This document shows positions 40,335 through 50,873 of a DNA stretch of 62,000 bases, piece after piece (position 1 is the stretch's first letter; each line of letters starts with the position of its first letter). The notes beneath the pieces were generated by a model. That model saw only the letters and a program-made list of their open reading frames with translations, was not told where the DNA came from and did no database searches. The position numbers and the translations under genes are program-made. Source of the stretch: Symsagittifera roscoffensis. Its lineage: Eukaryota; Xenacoelomorpha; Acoela; Convolutidae. The stretch covers positions 37,876,071-37,938,070 of the forward strand of contig NC_087069.1 of NCBI RefSeq assembly GCF_963678635.1, written 5' to 3'.

Positions 40335-42095
40335 TTACGCGGTATGCTTTTTCTTGTACTGGTGATATCGTAGCGTTGGTTTCGCAACATCCAAAAGTCC
40401 TAAAGGTAATGTTACTTGATAGGGTGTATTATTGTATACATGTAACGAAATAATATCTGAATTCGAGTTTTTCAAATATTTTATGGATGAAATTGTGATT
40501 TTGAAAAATTTATGGATAGGTCTGAATTCAAAGTCTGACATATAGAGTTGTTGTTTATTTTGTTTTTTATCATATTGGTGAACTTGTTTTATTGAAAAAT
40601 TATATATGTTTCCTGATAGTGGTTTCAGGTGTTTTCTTTGTTGGTTATATATTGGATAAAATTTTGAAAAGAATGGTGGTTGTTTATTTAATCTTTGAAA
40701 AAATGTTAGGGATGTGTCTTTTGTTTTTGTATATTTATCTTTGATTAGTATTTTACTATTCAAAATGTTGATTGTTGGTATATATTTAGAGATAAATGGT
40801 ATTCCAATGATATTGTGTTTATTATCAGTGATATTAAATATTTGTTTAAATGGTTGATTTAAAATTTTATTTTGCTCTATTGTTCTTGTGGGGAGAAGAA
40901 ATAATTGGATTTTTCCATAGTTTACCAATGTTGATCCTTGTGCTGTTGCTAGTTTACTTGAGGTTTCAAGAGGTGTTAGTTTTGGGTGTAATGTTTTTAT
41001 CTCATTCCATGTGGGAATGTTTATTATGTTTGATTCTGCTCCTGAATCAATTAAAAAATCAATTTCAAGATCTGGTGGTTGAAATTCTTTGTTTCTTGGA
41101 CTTTCTAAAAGAAATGGTATTGTCCAAATTTTTTCTTTGGGTTGTTCTTTTTGTATATTTTGATAGATGTGATTTGTATTCAAGCATTTTGTTTTGTCAT
41201 TTTCATTGGATTGACTTGTAGTGTTGATTTCGTTAGTTTCTTGTGCCGTTTGTGTGGAATGGATGGGTTCAATATAATAATTGTGAAGGAGTTCTAATTG
41301 ATTTTCATATATATGTGATGAAAAAGGTTGTTCATATATAATAGGTTCGTAGTCATTTTTGACTGCTATCATATTTATGGAGATAGTGTTTTCTGTATCA
41401 CTTTCTGAATCTGATGATTCACAGTTTATTTGATTTAGTTGTAGTTCGTTATTTCCTGTGTCATCAATACCTGGAGGGTCTGATGTTGTTTCTGGATTTG
41501 ATTGTACTTGATTAATATGTCTTTGATGTTTAGGTGTACTACTTCTGTGGCGATTGTTAGAATTATTATAATGGTTATTATTTCTGTGTGGTGATTGGGA
41601 ATAATTTCTATAACGATTATTATAACTTGAATGTCGATTTTGTGAATTATTTCGTGATCTGTTTTGATAATTATTGTTTGGTCTGTTATAGTTTGATCTG
41701 TTATATGAGTTATTCCTTGATCGATTGTTCCGGTAATTCTGGTTTCGGTTGTTTGAATAACTTCTATTTCGATTATTGGAGTAGTTTCTAGTTCTATTAT
41801 ATGATGAGTTTCGTGATTGATTGTTTGGATAGTAATTATTCCTTGATTGGGAATTAGATCTAGAAACAAATTCTGTTGTATTCGAATTTGATCTGGAGTA
41901 GTTATTTCGACTATTTGGTCTATTGTAATGATTTTGTGACGAATTTTGTGTATTTCTTCGTTCTGGTGATCTTCCTCTATAACTTGAGTTATATGGTGAT
42001 TGGTTTCTCGTGTAATTGGTATTGTTCGGAAGTGGTTTTCCTGAACTGTTGTTGCTGTATACACTTTTGTTTGGTAGATTTTGATCTTTCTTCAT
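40335..42095 (-). CDS. Gag tail and protease frame (copy B, 586 codons)
   Basis: Continues Gag after the zinc knuckle with a long Arg/Ser/Asn/Tyr-rich region (repeats such as NRNRSYSNN), followed by an acidic patch (ESSDSESDTE). The aspartic protease follows with FLIDSGAES (about 41030-41055) and LLPTRTIEQNK downstream. It ends at TAA 40335. In copy A the equivalent frame runs directly into RT, and copy B differs there by one missing base near 40392. The intact ancestor therefore probably had one continuous Gag-Pro-Pol frame. Confidence 0.8.
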   Translation of the reverse strand: MKKDQNLPNKSVYSNNSSGKPLPNNTNYTRNQSPYNSSYRGRSPERRNTQNSSQNHYNRPNSRNNYSRSNSNTTEFVSRSNSQSRNNYYPNNQSRNSSYNRTRNYSNNRNRSYSNNRNQNYRNNRSRNNSYNRSNYNRPNNNYQNRSRNNSQNRHSSYNNRYRNYSQSPHRNNNHYNNSNNRHRSSTPKHQRHINQVQSNPETTSDPPGIDDTGNNELQLNQINCESSDSESDTENTISINMIAVKNDYEPIIYEQPFSSHIYENQLELLHNYYIEPIHSTQTAQETNEINTTSQSNENDKTKCLNTNHIYQNIQKEQPKEKIWTIPFLLESPRNKEFQPPDLEIDFLIDSGAESNIINIPTWNEIKTLHPKLTPLETSSKLATAQGSTLVNYGKIQLFLLPTRTIEQNKILNQPFKQIFNITDNKHNIIGIPFISKYIPTINILNSKILIKDKYTKTKDTSLTFFQRLNKQPPFFSKFYPIYNQQRKHLKPLSGNIYNFSIKQVHQYDKKQNKQQLYMSDFEFRPIHKFFKITISSIKYLKNSNSDIISLHVYNNTPYQVTLPLGLLDVAKPTLRYHQYKKKHTA

Positions 42096-44737
42096 GTATT
42101 GATAGAATGATTTATTTGGTTCTTTATGTTTTTGAGGTTTGTTTTGATTGTCCTGTTGTTTTTGTCTACATTCAGAAATACTATGTCCGTATCGTCGGCA
42201 ATAATTACACCATTTTTTGAAAGATGGTTTGCCTTTAAAGTTTGGGTGTTTTTCATAAATATTGAGTATTTCAGTGATTTTTCAACGAGGTCTGTATCTG
42301 ATTCTTGTATATTGTTGATATTTGTGGTATTTGTTTCAATTCGGTTAATATATTGTAATTTCAGATTTTCTGTTTCTTCAAGTTTCATTGTGATTTCCGC
42401 TTGCTCTAGTTTGTCTACTAGTTTTCTAAAATCTAAATCGGGCTCTCGAATTGAGGAGGGATGGGATGCTCTCTTTTTTATTGCTATTTTCCTTAATTGA
42501 GGTGTTAAGGTCATCATTAAGATTTCTGTCATTTTTGTGTTTTTATAGCCGTGTGTATTTAATGAATATGCTTTTCGAACTAGTGTTTCGATACGTACTG
42601 CTAATTGTTTGATGGTTTCATTTGGTAATCTGCGAATTTCATTACATAAAACTCTTTGTTGTTGTTTGTTTCTTTCGGAGTCAAACATTTTTGAAAATTC
42701 TTGTGTAAATCTTTTCCAATTTGATTTTATTTCTATAGGCAATACTGAAAACCATTTTTGGGCTGCGCCGTCTAAGGTTGTCTGTATCAACGCTGTGCGT
42801 CGATGTATCCAATTTTGATGTAGTGGCGTATTAATTGGTTCAGGTCCTATATTTAAAATTAAATTTGCTGTTACTGCATTTAAATAATCTTCTAAAGAAT
42901 ATTCAGGGTCTGTTCCTGTGAATGCCATTAATGGTTTGTTTGATGTTATTGATGATCCACCCATAAGGTATGGATTCATTGTCATTTGTAATGATTCTGC
43001 GGCATTTGGCATTTGTGAAAAATTTGAAAGTTGATTTTTTGTTATTTCGTGTTGTTGAAGGTAATATGGAAGTGGTATTTCATTTTGCATTTGTGTTGGT
43101 TGATACGAGTGTGTAATCATTGGGTTTTGTGGCTGAATTGGTTGAAAAGATTGTGTATTAATTGGGTTTTGCATTTGTATTGGTTGTTGATTTTGTGTAT
43201 CTGTTGGGTGTGGAGAAAAACTTCTATGATATGTATACGGTTTCTGCACTCCTTGTCCACGATATTCTTGAGTGTATGGTGCAAATATATCTGGTTGTAA
43301 ATAATCATCATCAGAGGATAAATAATCCGTTTGATGAGATGCTTGCTTTTTATTTTTATTCTGTTGAAAGAATGGGTAATTTTCACTACGATCCTGTGGA
43401 GGATGTGAATTAGTTTGAAAATTTACTGAATTGGTTGTTGCCATTGGGTTATCCCAATATCGAGATCTTATCTGATTATTATTTTTTTTTCGTGGGGGAT
43501 AGTTTGTTTTTGATGAATGTGCGTAATTATAACTGTGTTCCGCAAAAGTGTTTCTTGTGAACGTTCTGCGTGTTTTTGACGGTATTGTCATGCGTCTATA
43601 TGTTTGATAATCCATTTGTGAATATTTTGGGGCAACCGAAGGTTTAACGGTTGACTGTAAGGTTACTTGTGCTAGTGAAGTATTTGTATTTCTTGTTGTT
43701 GTTAAATTTGGACGTATTGGTGAAATACTTTGTTGTGTAGTTGTTGTTTGGACAATTTCTTCATTTATGAAGTGTGATGGTATTTGAATATCTTGTTGAG
43801 TGAGGTTCCTAGTTCCATTAAGGTTTTCATTGTGTATGACGGTCGAATTTAAACTGTTATTTTGCGTATCGGGTAAAAATGTATTGTAGTTTAATGGTGT
43901 TGCATCAATGGATAATGGTATTACCCTTACATAATCTCTTACATAAGATATTGTACTTATTGCCTGACTTGAGATTGATTGTGGGATATTTATGAAAGCA
44001 TAATGACACCATTCGGGGTCCCAAACGTAGTCTGATTGTTCTGTGATGACGGTATCATCGTTTGAATTTTGGGGTCTAAAATTTTTTCTTGCTTGTGAAA
44101 TTAAATCTATATTATGTGTAAAATAATCTATTATAAACCATGCCAAAATTTTTTGTAAGTCATGTTTTGTATGTTGTGAAACATCATCTTTAGTGAAATT
44201 TTCTTTAATTATATGTAGAAAAGTGGAAAATAGTGTGATTTCATGTCGTACCTTTATATGTTTGGATGTCTCATTCGGTGAGATATGCGGGATTGGGTTT
44301 TCGTTTTCTAATATTGAAATATAACTATATATTATTGCAAAAACTTCATTAGTAAATATGGAGTTTGCTCTTTGTGAGTTATGATATTGTATGCTTTTTA
44401 TATATTCTGAGAATACTTTTGAAAATTCTAAATCAAGATCGTCTGTTTGAATTACATATTTGCGGTGATTCGGGTTTGGTGAGCTGAATTCTATGGTGTA
44501 GATTCCATATTGTTGTGTTAAGTTACATATATCTTTCAGATAGTGATCAATAATCTGTCTTTTTATTTTTACATCTGGGAACTCTGTTTTACATGGGCTA
44601 ATTCCGGGTTCAAACAAATTTAGGAGAAAGTTCTTACAAAGATCATGCTGTCCTCTATTATCGGGTGCATCTACTAAGAAGGGGTAGATATCGTCATCGT
44701 CTGGACTATCTTCACTTGGAGTGTGTGTTTGGCTCAT
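42092..44737 (-). pseudogene. Gag (copy B), frameshifted before the zinc knuckle
   Basis: Starts with ATG 44737. It has the same N-terminal, linker and capsid-like regions as copy A (YLNAVTANLI, WFSVLPIEI, RFTQEFSKMF). A T6-to-T5 change at about 42278 shifts the frame so the last ~60 codons are out of register and the CCHC knuckle lies in the neighbouring frame. Being in a homopolymer, this could be an assembly error. Confidence 0.8.
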
Positions 44738-44798
44738 TTTTTCGTTTAATGACTGTTAATAAGTAATTATCGATGTGTCTAATTGGTTGATTCCAGTT

Positions 44799-45179
44799 TT
44801 ACAAGTGTACTGGTTTGTGTTTATATTGCTTTTTTATTCTTCTTTTTCCTCTTTTTGATGAATTTGAAGTTGTTTCTGAGTCGGAAAAATATAATTGATC
44901 GTGAATAGGGCAATTTTTATCAATGGATTCTTTTAATTTATAAAGTTCGTCTAAATTGCTGACTTCTGATTCTGAGAATGCGTTTCTATTTTTGGAAAAT
45001 CTTTTTCGTGTTATTTGTCTTTGTTTAGTTATTATTTTCCTTTTTAGTGTTTGTCGTTTTGTTCTGATATATCCAACTGTTTGTGTGTGAGGTGTGATTA
45101 CAAGGTCGTATTTTTTGTTATCTATTTCACAGTTGTGCAAAACGATTGTTTGTTTGTTTCCTAGATTTTTAAATGACAT
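44799..45179 (-). CDS. Basic protein upstream of gag (copy B, 126 aa)
   Basis: Orthologous to the 155-aa protein of copy A up to KHKPVHL, where a base change creates TAA. High identity over the shared part and no indel suggest it was recently functional. Lys/Arg-rich middle and Ser/Asp-rich segments suggest nucleic-acid binding. Confidence 0.6.
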   Translation of the reverse strand: MSFKNLGNKQTIVLHNCEIDNKKYDLVITPHTQTVGYIRTKRQTLKRKIITKQRQITRKRFSKNRNAFSESEVSNLDELYKLKESIDKNCPIHDQLYFSDSETTSNSSKRGKRRIKKQYKHKPVHL

Positions 45180-46417
45180 AAGGTTTAGGATGACGGATGC
45201 AAAAAGTTGTTAGATGATTTCTATTTTCTTAAATTGTCAGTCCTTACGATTTTTTTGTTAGCTTAACCTGGGTCTATTTGTTCAGGGTTGGAGAGAAAAG
45301 TATATCGATTCCGAAGAATGATTTTTTACTTTCTCGTGGCTAGTATAAGCTAAGGTGTTAACTTACTTAATCTTACTTAGGGGTAGTGATTGTGTTCAAG
45401 GGTTGGAGAATAGTAAATCGATCCACAAGGTTCAGGTATAATTAGAACGCGAGTAGTTCAATAGATACTATTTTAAACTTACTAAGTCTACGATTTATCC
45501 TGGGTCTGGTAAGAGGAGGGTTCAAGTGAAGGATGAATAACCGAAGTTCTTCACTGTTTATCCTAATTTGAATGATTAGTTTTGTTCAAAATTTTCTATT
45601 AGTCTTGGGTTTTTAGGATGGGTTGGATAGTGAATCGACGTTTGAGGTCGTTAGACACTAGCTAAGTGGGTGGGGGAGAACTAAATTGTTCTTTTTGATC
45701 CAAGGATAGGCCTTGATGATCAAGTTTTGTAAATTTAATTAAATAGAAAATTAATTAAGATCCAAGGATAAGCCTTGATGATCTGATTTTAAGATTAAGT
45801 GAATTTAAGTTTAAAATGGTTTAAATTTATTTAAGAAAAGATTTAGTGTTTTAATGATATTAGTGAGCTTATGATTGCTGTTATGTTTTAGGTGATGAAG
45901 CTGGGACAACTGATGATTTTATGATTACTAACAGTTTATTGTCATGCTACTAATTTTTATTTTGATTTTCAATAAATATTTTCCAAACATGTTTTTATAG
46001 AATACTGCAGAATTTTAGGAAAACGATCTGAGATCTTTTTATCAATCGTTATTGTATATTATTATTTTGTTTAGCGCCTGAAATGATCATGAAGATTGAC
46101 TTCAAGATTTAAGTTTGCAAATGAAAATCTAAATTCATTGCTAATAAAATTCTAAATATAAAAGTTTGTGTTGGCTTTTGCCGTACTATCATATAACTAT
46201 TTGGTAAGTTTCTACTTTGTCGTATGTTGTCTCTGGTTCGAGGTCTTCTTCCAATTCCGGGTAGTTCTCTTATCGTTCCGAATATTGGCTTTGATCTATT
46301 GAGTCGTAGAGACATTTCGATTAAATTATCGTCGTGTAACATTTTAAAAATGTTTTGTCTAAATTCTAATCTATTTTTGGTTAATTGTAAGCTATTAAGG
46401 TCTTGTTCGAGACTTAT
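45180..46417 (-). other. Structured 5' leader of element B
   Basis: Same layout as in copy A: 77-codon frame at 46109-46342, hairpins near 45680-45785, repeated GGTTGGAGA modules, and GTAAGT donors at 45361-45366 and 45477-45482. Conservation of motifs amid base changes supports functional structure. Confidence 0.6.
46109..46342 (-). CDS. Leader ORF of 77 codons (copy B)
   Basis: Same length as the copy A frame (26132-26365), with about six substitutions and no indel. First AUG frame after the primer-binding site. Arginine-rich middle. Possible upstream regulatory ORF. Confidence 0.4.
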   Translation of the reverse strand: MLHDDNLIEMSLRLNRSKPIFGTIRELPGIGRRPRTRDNIRQSRNLPNSYMIVRQKPTQTFIFRILLAMNLDFHLQT

Positions 46418-46427
46418 GGTCGCACCA
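46418..46427 (-). promoter_or_regulatory. Candidate primer-binding site (element B)
   Basis: The same TGGTGCGACC in element sense, two bases from the LTR, as in copy A. The adjoining TTCGAGAC resembles the T-arm of a tRNA. Confidence 0.6.
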
Positions 46428-46429
46428 TA

Positions 46430-46840
46430 TGAGTTATAACCGATGGTCTTAACTCATAGAGTAATTTCGGATAGGGTACACCGTCTGCTCGTCACGCTAT
46501 CTTATTTTCGGCCGGATAGATTCGTGCAACTTCTTAGTCTAATACCGATCCTAATCTTATTCTTATACTATTCTAGTCTCAGGTTGTTTAACTAGTCTCT
46601 GCTAGGCTCAATAGATCTAGGGTATACTGGTTTATTGCGGCTGCTGAAGTTCTCTTGGAGAGGCAACTAATTTCTAAGTTGAATTCAAATCTCTCTGGTG
46701 CTGAAATTACAAGTAATTTCAGCACTTACAAATAAGTGGGTTGTTAGTTAGATGGATCATGATTGGTTAATATTAAATACTTTACAGTGGTAAAATATCT
46801 AATTTATCCAATCATAAAATGTAGTTTAGATCAGGTTCCA
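46430..46840 (-). repeat. 5' LTR of element B
   Basis: 411 bp promoter-side LTR with TG...CA ends, the conserved palindrome and AATAAA. About three differences from the left LTR of B. Followed by the AATT target duplication. Confidence 0.95.
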
Positions 46841-46844
46841 AATT

Positions 46845-47714
46845 ATTCATAAATATCTATCTTTCATTTTGTAGAAATTTCAATTTAATTCTATGCAAGA
46901 TTTTTATTCTAATTCAAACTCAAAAGCGATTAGGAGATCAGAACTTAGAGACTAGGTCCGCAACAATTGGAAACGAGTATCGTTTATGCAAATAATGCAA
47001 CTCATTTAGGTCAGATTTTAAGAGAAAACAACAAAATAAATAGGTCAGAACGAACAAATTATCAAGTCACAACCAACAATAGCTAATCCCAAATAATGAG
47101 CTGCTTAATCAATAGTTTGATGTGTTTCCCAAATAAAGATTCTCGAAACAGGGTCACATCCGCAATATCAATTAAAAATTAATTTAAGATTTGTTCGTGG
47201 GTTCCGCTGAAAAGGGTTAAGTACATCTTTTAAGTTCCGCATTTGCAAGATAGTAGCTATTAATGCGCAAGAACTGGTTTAGTTCTGTTTGATTAATTAA
47301 AGAGCAAAATCTGCTCGCAATTTGTTTCTTGGAACAAAAATCACCATTAACCATATAAAAGTCTTCACTACGTTCATCGACTTTAAAAAAGCAATTTTGT
47401 ATGCGGGTTTGTTACCATGATTGTCTAAAATTTTTGAACAATGGAGGATCCCCCGCTGTAGTATCTACTGAAGAATCTCCAACCCTATATATAAGTAAAC
47501 TAAATTAGCACTAGACTTTTCTGTTGATAATTCTAGTTTTTCTGCACTCTGATTGGTCAAAAAATCATTTACTTAAATCAGTTTAGCAATCCTCTTCCCT
47601 TTCTCGAAAGGGAGATTGTTAAGTAGATTCCAATCAAGACAACTAGTTTGCATATAGAATAGCAAAATATAGTGAACAAAATGCGTCACTTAAAAGGACA
47701 TTTTTTTTACTCAC
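46845..47714 (-). other. Host intron segment right of element B
   Basis: 870 bases between element B and the donor of the transmembrane exon. AT-rich, no recognisable repeat or frame. Confidence 0.4.
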
Positions 47715-47892
47715 GGGAAGATTGGGTTGTCGTATTCCGCTTTTTGGGTTTCCTGGGCCTTGGTGTAACCACTTGAACAAAAAACCGAGTCAAAAAATGC
47801 CACGACTGCGACAACAAGCAGGGCTACCACTGCCACAGACTCAATGACGATGACGAGCAGGAGAAACCAATTTTTATCCTCGTTTGAAGTTT
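47715..47892 (-). CDS. Host gene, transmembrane exon of a single-pass receptor
   Basis: On the minus strand a TATTTCGCAG acceptor precedes 47892 and a perfect GTGAGT donor follows 47715. The 178-base exon enters in phase 1 and leaves in phase 2. It encodes a few extracellular residues (ETSNEDKNW), a strongly hydrophobic helix (LLLVIVIESVAVVALLVV and on to VFC) and a cytoplasmic start ending AEYDNPIFP. The phase-1 entry matches the phase-1 exit of the FN3-like exon at 55685, and the phase-2 exit matches the terminal exon at 27575. The EYDNP motif resembles tyrosine-based sorting or signalling motifs. Confidence 0.7.
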
Positions 47893-47932
47893 CTGCGAAA
47901 TAGAACAACATCTGTAAAACTTCATCTATTCA

Positions 47933-47937
47933 CATAT
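47933..47937. repeat. Target-site duplication of element D, left
   Basis: CATAT before the left LTR. It is repeated at 54445-54449 after the right LTR. Confidence 0.85.
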
Positions 47938-48196
47938 TGTCATACCGCTACTGCAGTAGCAGTATTTGTCTATGTATTTACAACCAACCTATGGTGCTTA
48001 CTTATTACTTTTATGGTATGCTCAAGGTCATAGTGAGTGATGACATTGAGACTAAGTGAGAGATCAGAGTTCGTAACACTGATCTAGCTCTCAGTAACAA
48101 AATAAAACAAAAGAAAAAGAAAACCTTAAATTCAATATTCCAAATACAGTATTGAATTACAACTTGTTTTCAACAGATATCGCAACGCATATCACA
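47938..48196 (+). repeat. 5' LTR of element D
   Basis: 259 bp. It contains the perfect palindrome GCTACTGCAGTAGC at 47947-47960 and an AATAAA signal at 48101-48106. Its last base is also the first base of the first gag ATG. Confidence 0.95.
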
Positions 48197-49404
48197 TGGC
48201 GCAGCCAGCAGGACTCGCAGCTCAAGATAACAGAACGGATATGGGAATTCCGGTATTTTGGGCGTCGGCGAATCTAGACCCTCCGTGGCAATTAAAAATC
48301 TGGTTCGAACAATTTCTCATGGCGGTTACGGTCAAAGAAAATGTGAACCCAGAGATTATTTTGGAAGAACCAAAAGACATATTAGAGGAACCACCACCAC
48401 GCCCAGAAACACCCAGAGACGGAGAGAATGAAGATGCGAGGAACGCTAGGATTCTTAGAGATAAGCTAGCAATAGATAGAGTAGTATTGGAGAACGATAA
48501 GAGAAAGACAAGAGGCCCACGAGTCGGACACAATGTCTTCTACAACGAAGTACAAAAGAAATTGGTGTCCAGATTATTTTTGTCTTTGGGTACAGAGGGA
48601 AAGAAGAGATTCCTACAAAGGAACCCGCATGCTGAAGTATCGAAAATGACGTTCAGGAAAATTACAAACTTGGCAGAATTCTCGTTTCAAAAGGTAAATT
48701 GTGTAACATACGAAAGATACAAGCTATTTACGAGAATGCAAGAATCTGGAGAATCTCTGGAATCATTTCACGCAGCGTTAACTGCACAAGCAGCCCGATC
48801 AGAACTGGGAGCATTGGAAAATGAAATAGTCCGCGACCTGTTTATTTCAAAAATGAAAAACATGACATTGCAGGACACGCTGACATTCGAGACTCTAGAC
48901 CCGGAAAAGGTTCTGAAAAGGGCTATAAAATTCGAACACAGCAAGTTAACCACAATGGCGTTTCAAAAGACTAATGCTGCGGTTACAGGGGGATCAAGTA
49001 ACAATTACACCTCGGGTGTGAGAATAAAACAAGAACCTGTAATGGCAGTTCGAAATTTGTCGGGGACAACCAAGACTCCAAACAGAAGGGAATCGAATAA
49101 AAGACAAAACAATAACAAGAATCAAAACTCGAAAACAAAACCATGTAATAGATGTGGAAGGACGTTTGACCAGGGACACCTGAAAAATTGTCCAGCGATG
49201 GGGAAAACCTGTAAACACTGTGGTAAACCCAATCATTTCGCTAAAATGTGCAGATCCCAACAAGTAAGCGAAATTGCGGAAGACTCGGAAGGATCGGTAG
49301 AGGAATGCGATCAGATAAGTGAAAGTGTTGGGTCATGTAGTGAATTTGAAGATATGTCGATACAAACCTATCAACCGGAAAACGAGAGAGTTCAAAATAT
49401 GTGA
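48196..49404 (+). CDS. Gag of element D (402 aa)
   Basis: Capsid-like region with FYNEVQKKLVSRLFLSLG and YKLFTRMQESGESLESFHAAL (residues about 120-210), then a basic linker and two zinc knuckles. The first is a variant (CNRCGRTFDQGHLKNC) and the second canonical (CKHCGKPNHFAKMC), followed by an acidic end. The upstream ATG begins at the LTR's final base; an alternative start is the ATG at 48241 (Met16), before PVFWASANLDPPW. The frame is intact. pol overlaps its end in the -1 frame, suggesting ribosomal frameshifting. Confidence 0.88.
   Translation: MAQPAGLAAQDNRTDMGIPVFWASANLDPPWQLKIWFEQFLMAVTVKENVNPEIILEEPKDILEEPPPRPETPRDGENEDARNARILRDKLAIDRVVLENDKRKTRGPRVGHNVFYNEVQKKLVSRLFLSLGTEGKKRFLQRNPHAEVSKMTFRKITNLAEFSFQKVNCVTYERYKLFTRMQESGESLESFHAALTAQAARSELGALENEIVRDLFISKMKNMTLQDTLTFETLDPEKVLKRAIKFEHSKLTTMAFQKTNAAVTGGSSNNYTSGVRIKQEPVMAVRNLSGTTKTPNRRESNKRQNNNKNQNSKTKPCNRCGRTFDQGHLKNCPAMGKTCKHCGKPNHFAKMCRSQQVSEIAEDSEGSVEECDQISESVGSCSEFEDMSIQTYQPENERVQNM
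48197..48212 (+). promoter_or_regulatory. Candidate primer-binding site of element D
   Basis: TGGCGCAGCCAGCAGG follows the LTR immediately and has the TGG start expected for a site pairing with a tRNA CCA end. It overlaps the gag start codon. The matching tRNA was not identified. Confidence 0.6.
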
Positions 49405-50873
49405 AAGATCGAATCAATGAAATGAGGAACAATTCAAACGAAAAAATGATACGAGTTCAGAAAATAGATTCGATTCGCGATCCAACATCGAAACGAGTAA
49501 AATCACTAAAAGCCATAGTACGAATAGATAACCAAATAATTCAATTAACAGTGGACACAGGAAGTCCAGTTTCATTTCTCAACTGGGCGACAACGAAGGA
49601 AATTATGGAAAAATCAAACAAAGTAAGATTCATTCCGTCAGATAAACTAAATTTACAAAACAAATTCGTGGACTACAACAAACAACCGATCAGTATACTG
49701 GGAGCCCTAAAGACCAATCTGAGGTCAGCGGGCTGGGAGGTAAAGGGCGCCACCTTTCTGGTATCAACACGAAAGACCAGATGTATCATGGGACTAGACT
49801 TGCAAGGACAAGTGGGAATAGTTACTACACAAAAACCAGCGCTTAAGGAACTCACCAGGTTTGACGTGCTCATGTGCAAGCAGTCAGAAGGTTGGAAAGA
49901 AAAACTTTTCACTCAATTTAAAAACTTATTTGAAAGACAAGGCATTTCGAAAAATCACATTGTAAGTTCAAAATTTAAATATCCATTATGTCCGATTCAA
50001 GAAAAGGGGAGCAGAATCCCAATTCACATACAAGATAAAGTCGAAAAAGAAAACGAGAAGTTGTTGACAGACGGTCATATAACAAAACTTGATAAATGTA
50101 CAAGTGATTGCTTTATCACTCCGATTGTGATAACAGTAAAGAAAGACGATTCAATAAAATTGGCAATGGACGCAAAACCAATCAGTAGACAATTGTTCAA
50201 AAACAAATACCAAATGCCGAATGTAGATGAACTCATTGATGGGGTAAGCCAGATTGTGACTGAAAACAAAAAATGTACGCTATATTTTTCGGTGTTAGAT
50301 TTGAAATATGCGTACAGTCAATTAAAAATGGCCGCTGATACAGCTAGACAATGCAACTTCAACATTGTTGGTGGGAAAGCAACTGGAACCTACCGTTTTC
50401 TGACAGGGTTCTATGGTTTAACAGATATGCCAGCTGAATTTCAAAAGGCCATGGATAGAACCATCAACCACGCTAAAAACACGTTCTGTTTTCTGGATGA
50501 CATACTTATTGTGTCAAAGGGAAGCGAAATTGAACATGGAAATTTGGTAGAAACAGTATTTAAAAAATTGGATGCGGAAAATTTGGCATTGAAACTATCA
50601 AAATGCGAATTTTTCAAACAAGAAGTGAACTGGTTGGGTCATCACCTCTCAGAAGCAGGGGTTAGACCAAAAATCACTAAAACGGAAGCGGTAGTAAATT
50701 TGAACCCGCCGAAATTGCTTAAACAGCTAGGGTCATTCATGGGAAGTATAAATCGTTTAGCTAAATTTATACCTAACGCAGCAAGTCTGACTGAAAAAGT
50801 AAGACCACTTCTAAAAGAAGAGAATCAAAATAAAAAGTTAGAAAAACATGAAACTACCGGTAAAAAAATTTGA
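49401..50873 (+). CDS. Protease and reverse transcriptase of element D
   Basis: Opens in the -1 frame relative to gag. Protease active site QLTVDTGSPVSF near residue 50. RT motifs are IKLAMDAKP, FSVLDLKYAYSQLK, FLTGFYGLTDMPAEF and the catalytic FLDD (about 50490-50505), then VNWLGHHLSEAGV. A TGA at 50871-50873 ends it just where a 'FEWG' motif should begin. An A7 run and a short G run there imply paired indels. Confidence 0.88.
   Translation: MKDRINEMRNNSNEKMIRVQKIDSIRDPTSKRVKSLKAIVRIDNQIIQLTVDTGSPVSFLNWATTKEIMEKSNKVRFIPSDKLNLQNKFVDYNKQPISILGALKTNLRSAGWEVKGATFLVSTRKTRCIMGLDLQGQVGIVTTQKPALKELTRFDVLMCKQSEGWKEKLFTQFKNLFERQGISKNHIVSSKFKYPLCPIQEKGSRIPIHIQDKVEKENEKLLTDGHITKLDKCTSDCFITPIVITVKKDDSIKLAMDAKPISRQLFKNKYQMPNVDELIDGVSQIVTENKKCTLYFSVLDLKYAYSQLKMAADTARQCNFNIVGGKATGTYRFLTGFYGLTDMPAEFQKAMDRTINHAKNTFCFLDDILIVSKGSEIEHGNLVETVFKKLDAENLALKLSKCEFFKQEVNWLGHHLSEAGVRPKITKTEAVVNLNPPKLLKQLGSFMGSINRLAKFIPNAASLTEKVRPLLKEENQNKKLEKHETTGKKI

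Larger units (their letters stand above)
28200..46840 (-). mobile_element. Giant retrovirus-like Ty3/Gypsy element, copy B (18.6 kb)
   Basis: Bounded by 411-bp LTRs (28200-28610, 46430-46840) and the 4-bp duplication AATT (28196-28199, 46841-46844). It has the same gene order as copy A and is the better preserved copy: RT-RNase H is open, the AUG-less ORF is complete, and most of env and the 602-aa ORF are intact. Its defects are one-base losses in gag and between protease and RT, a 220-bp deletion in integrase and a 43-bp deletion near the env start. It lies in the second host intron, in the same orientation as the host gene. Confidence 0.95.

Noticed and set aside
48222-48533. Minus-strand frame of 103 codons opposite element D gag
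   Set aside because: Antisense shadow of an intact gag with clear zinc knuckles.
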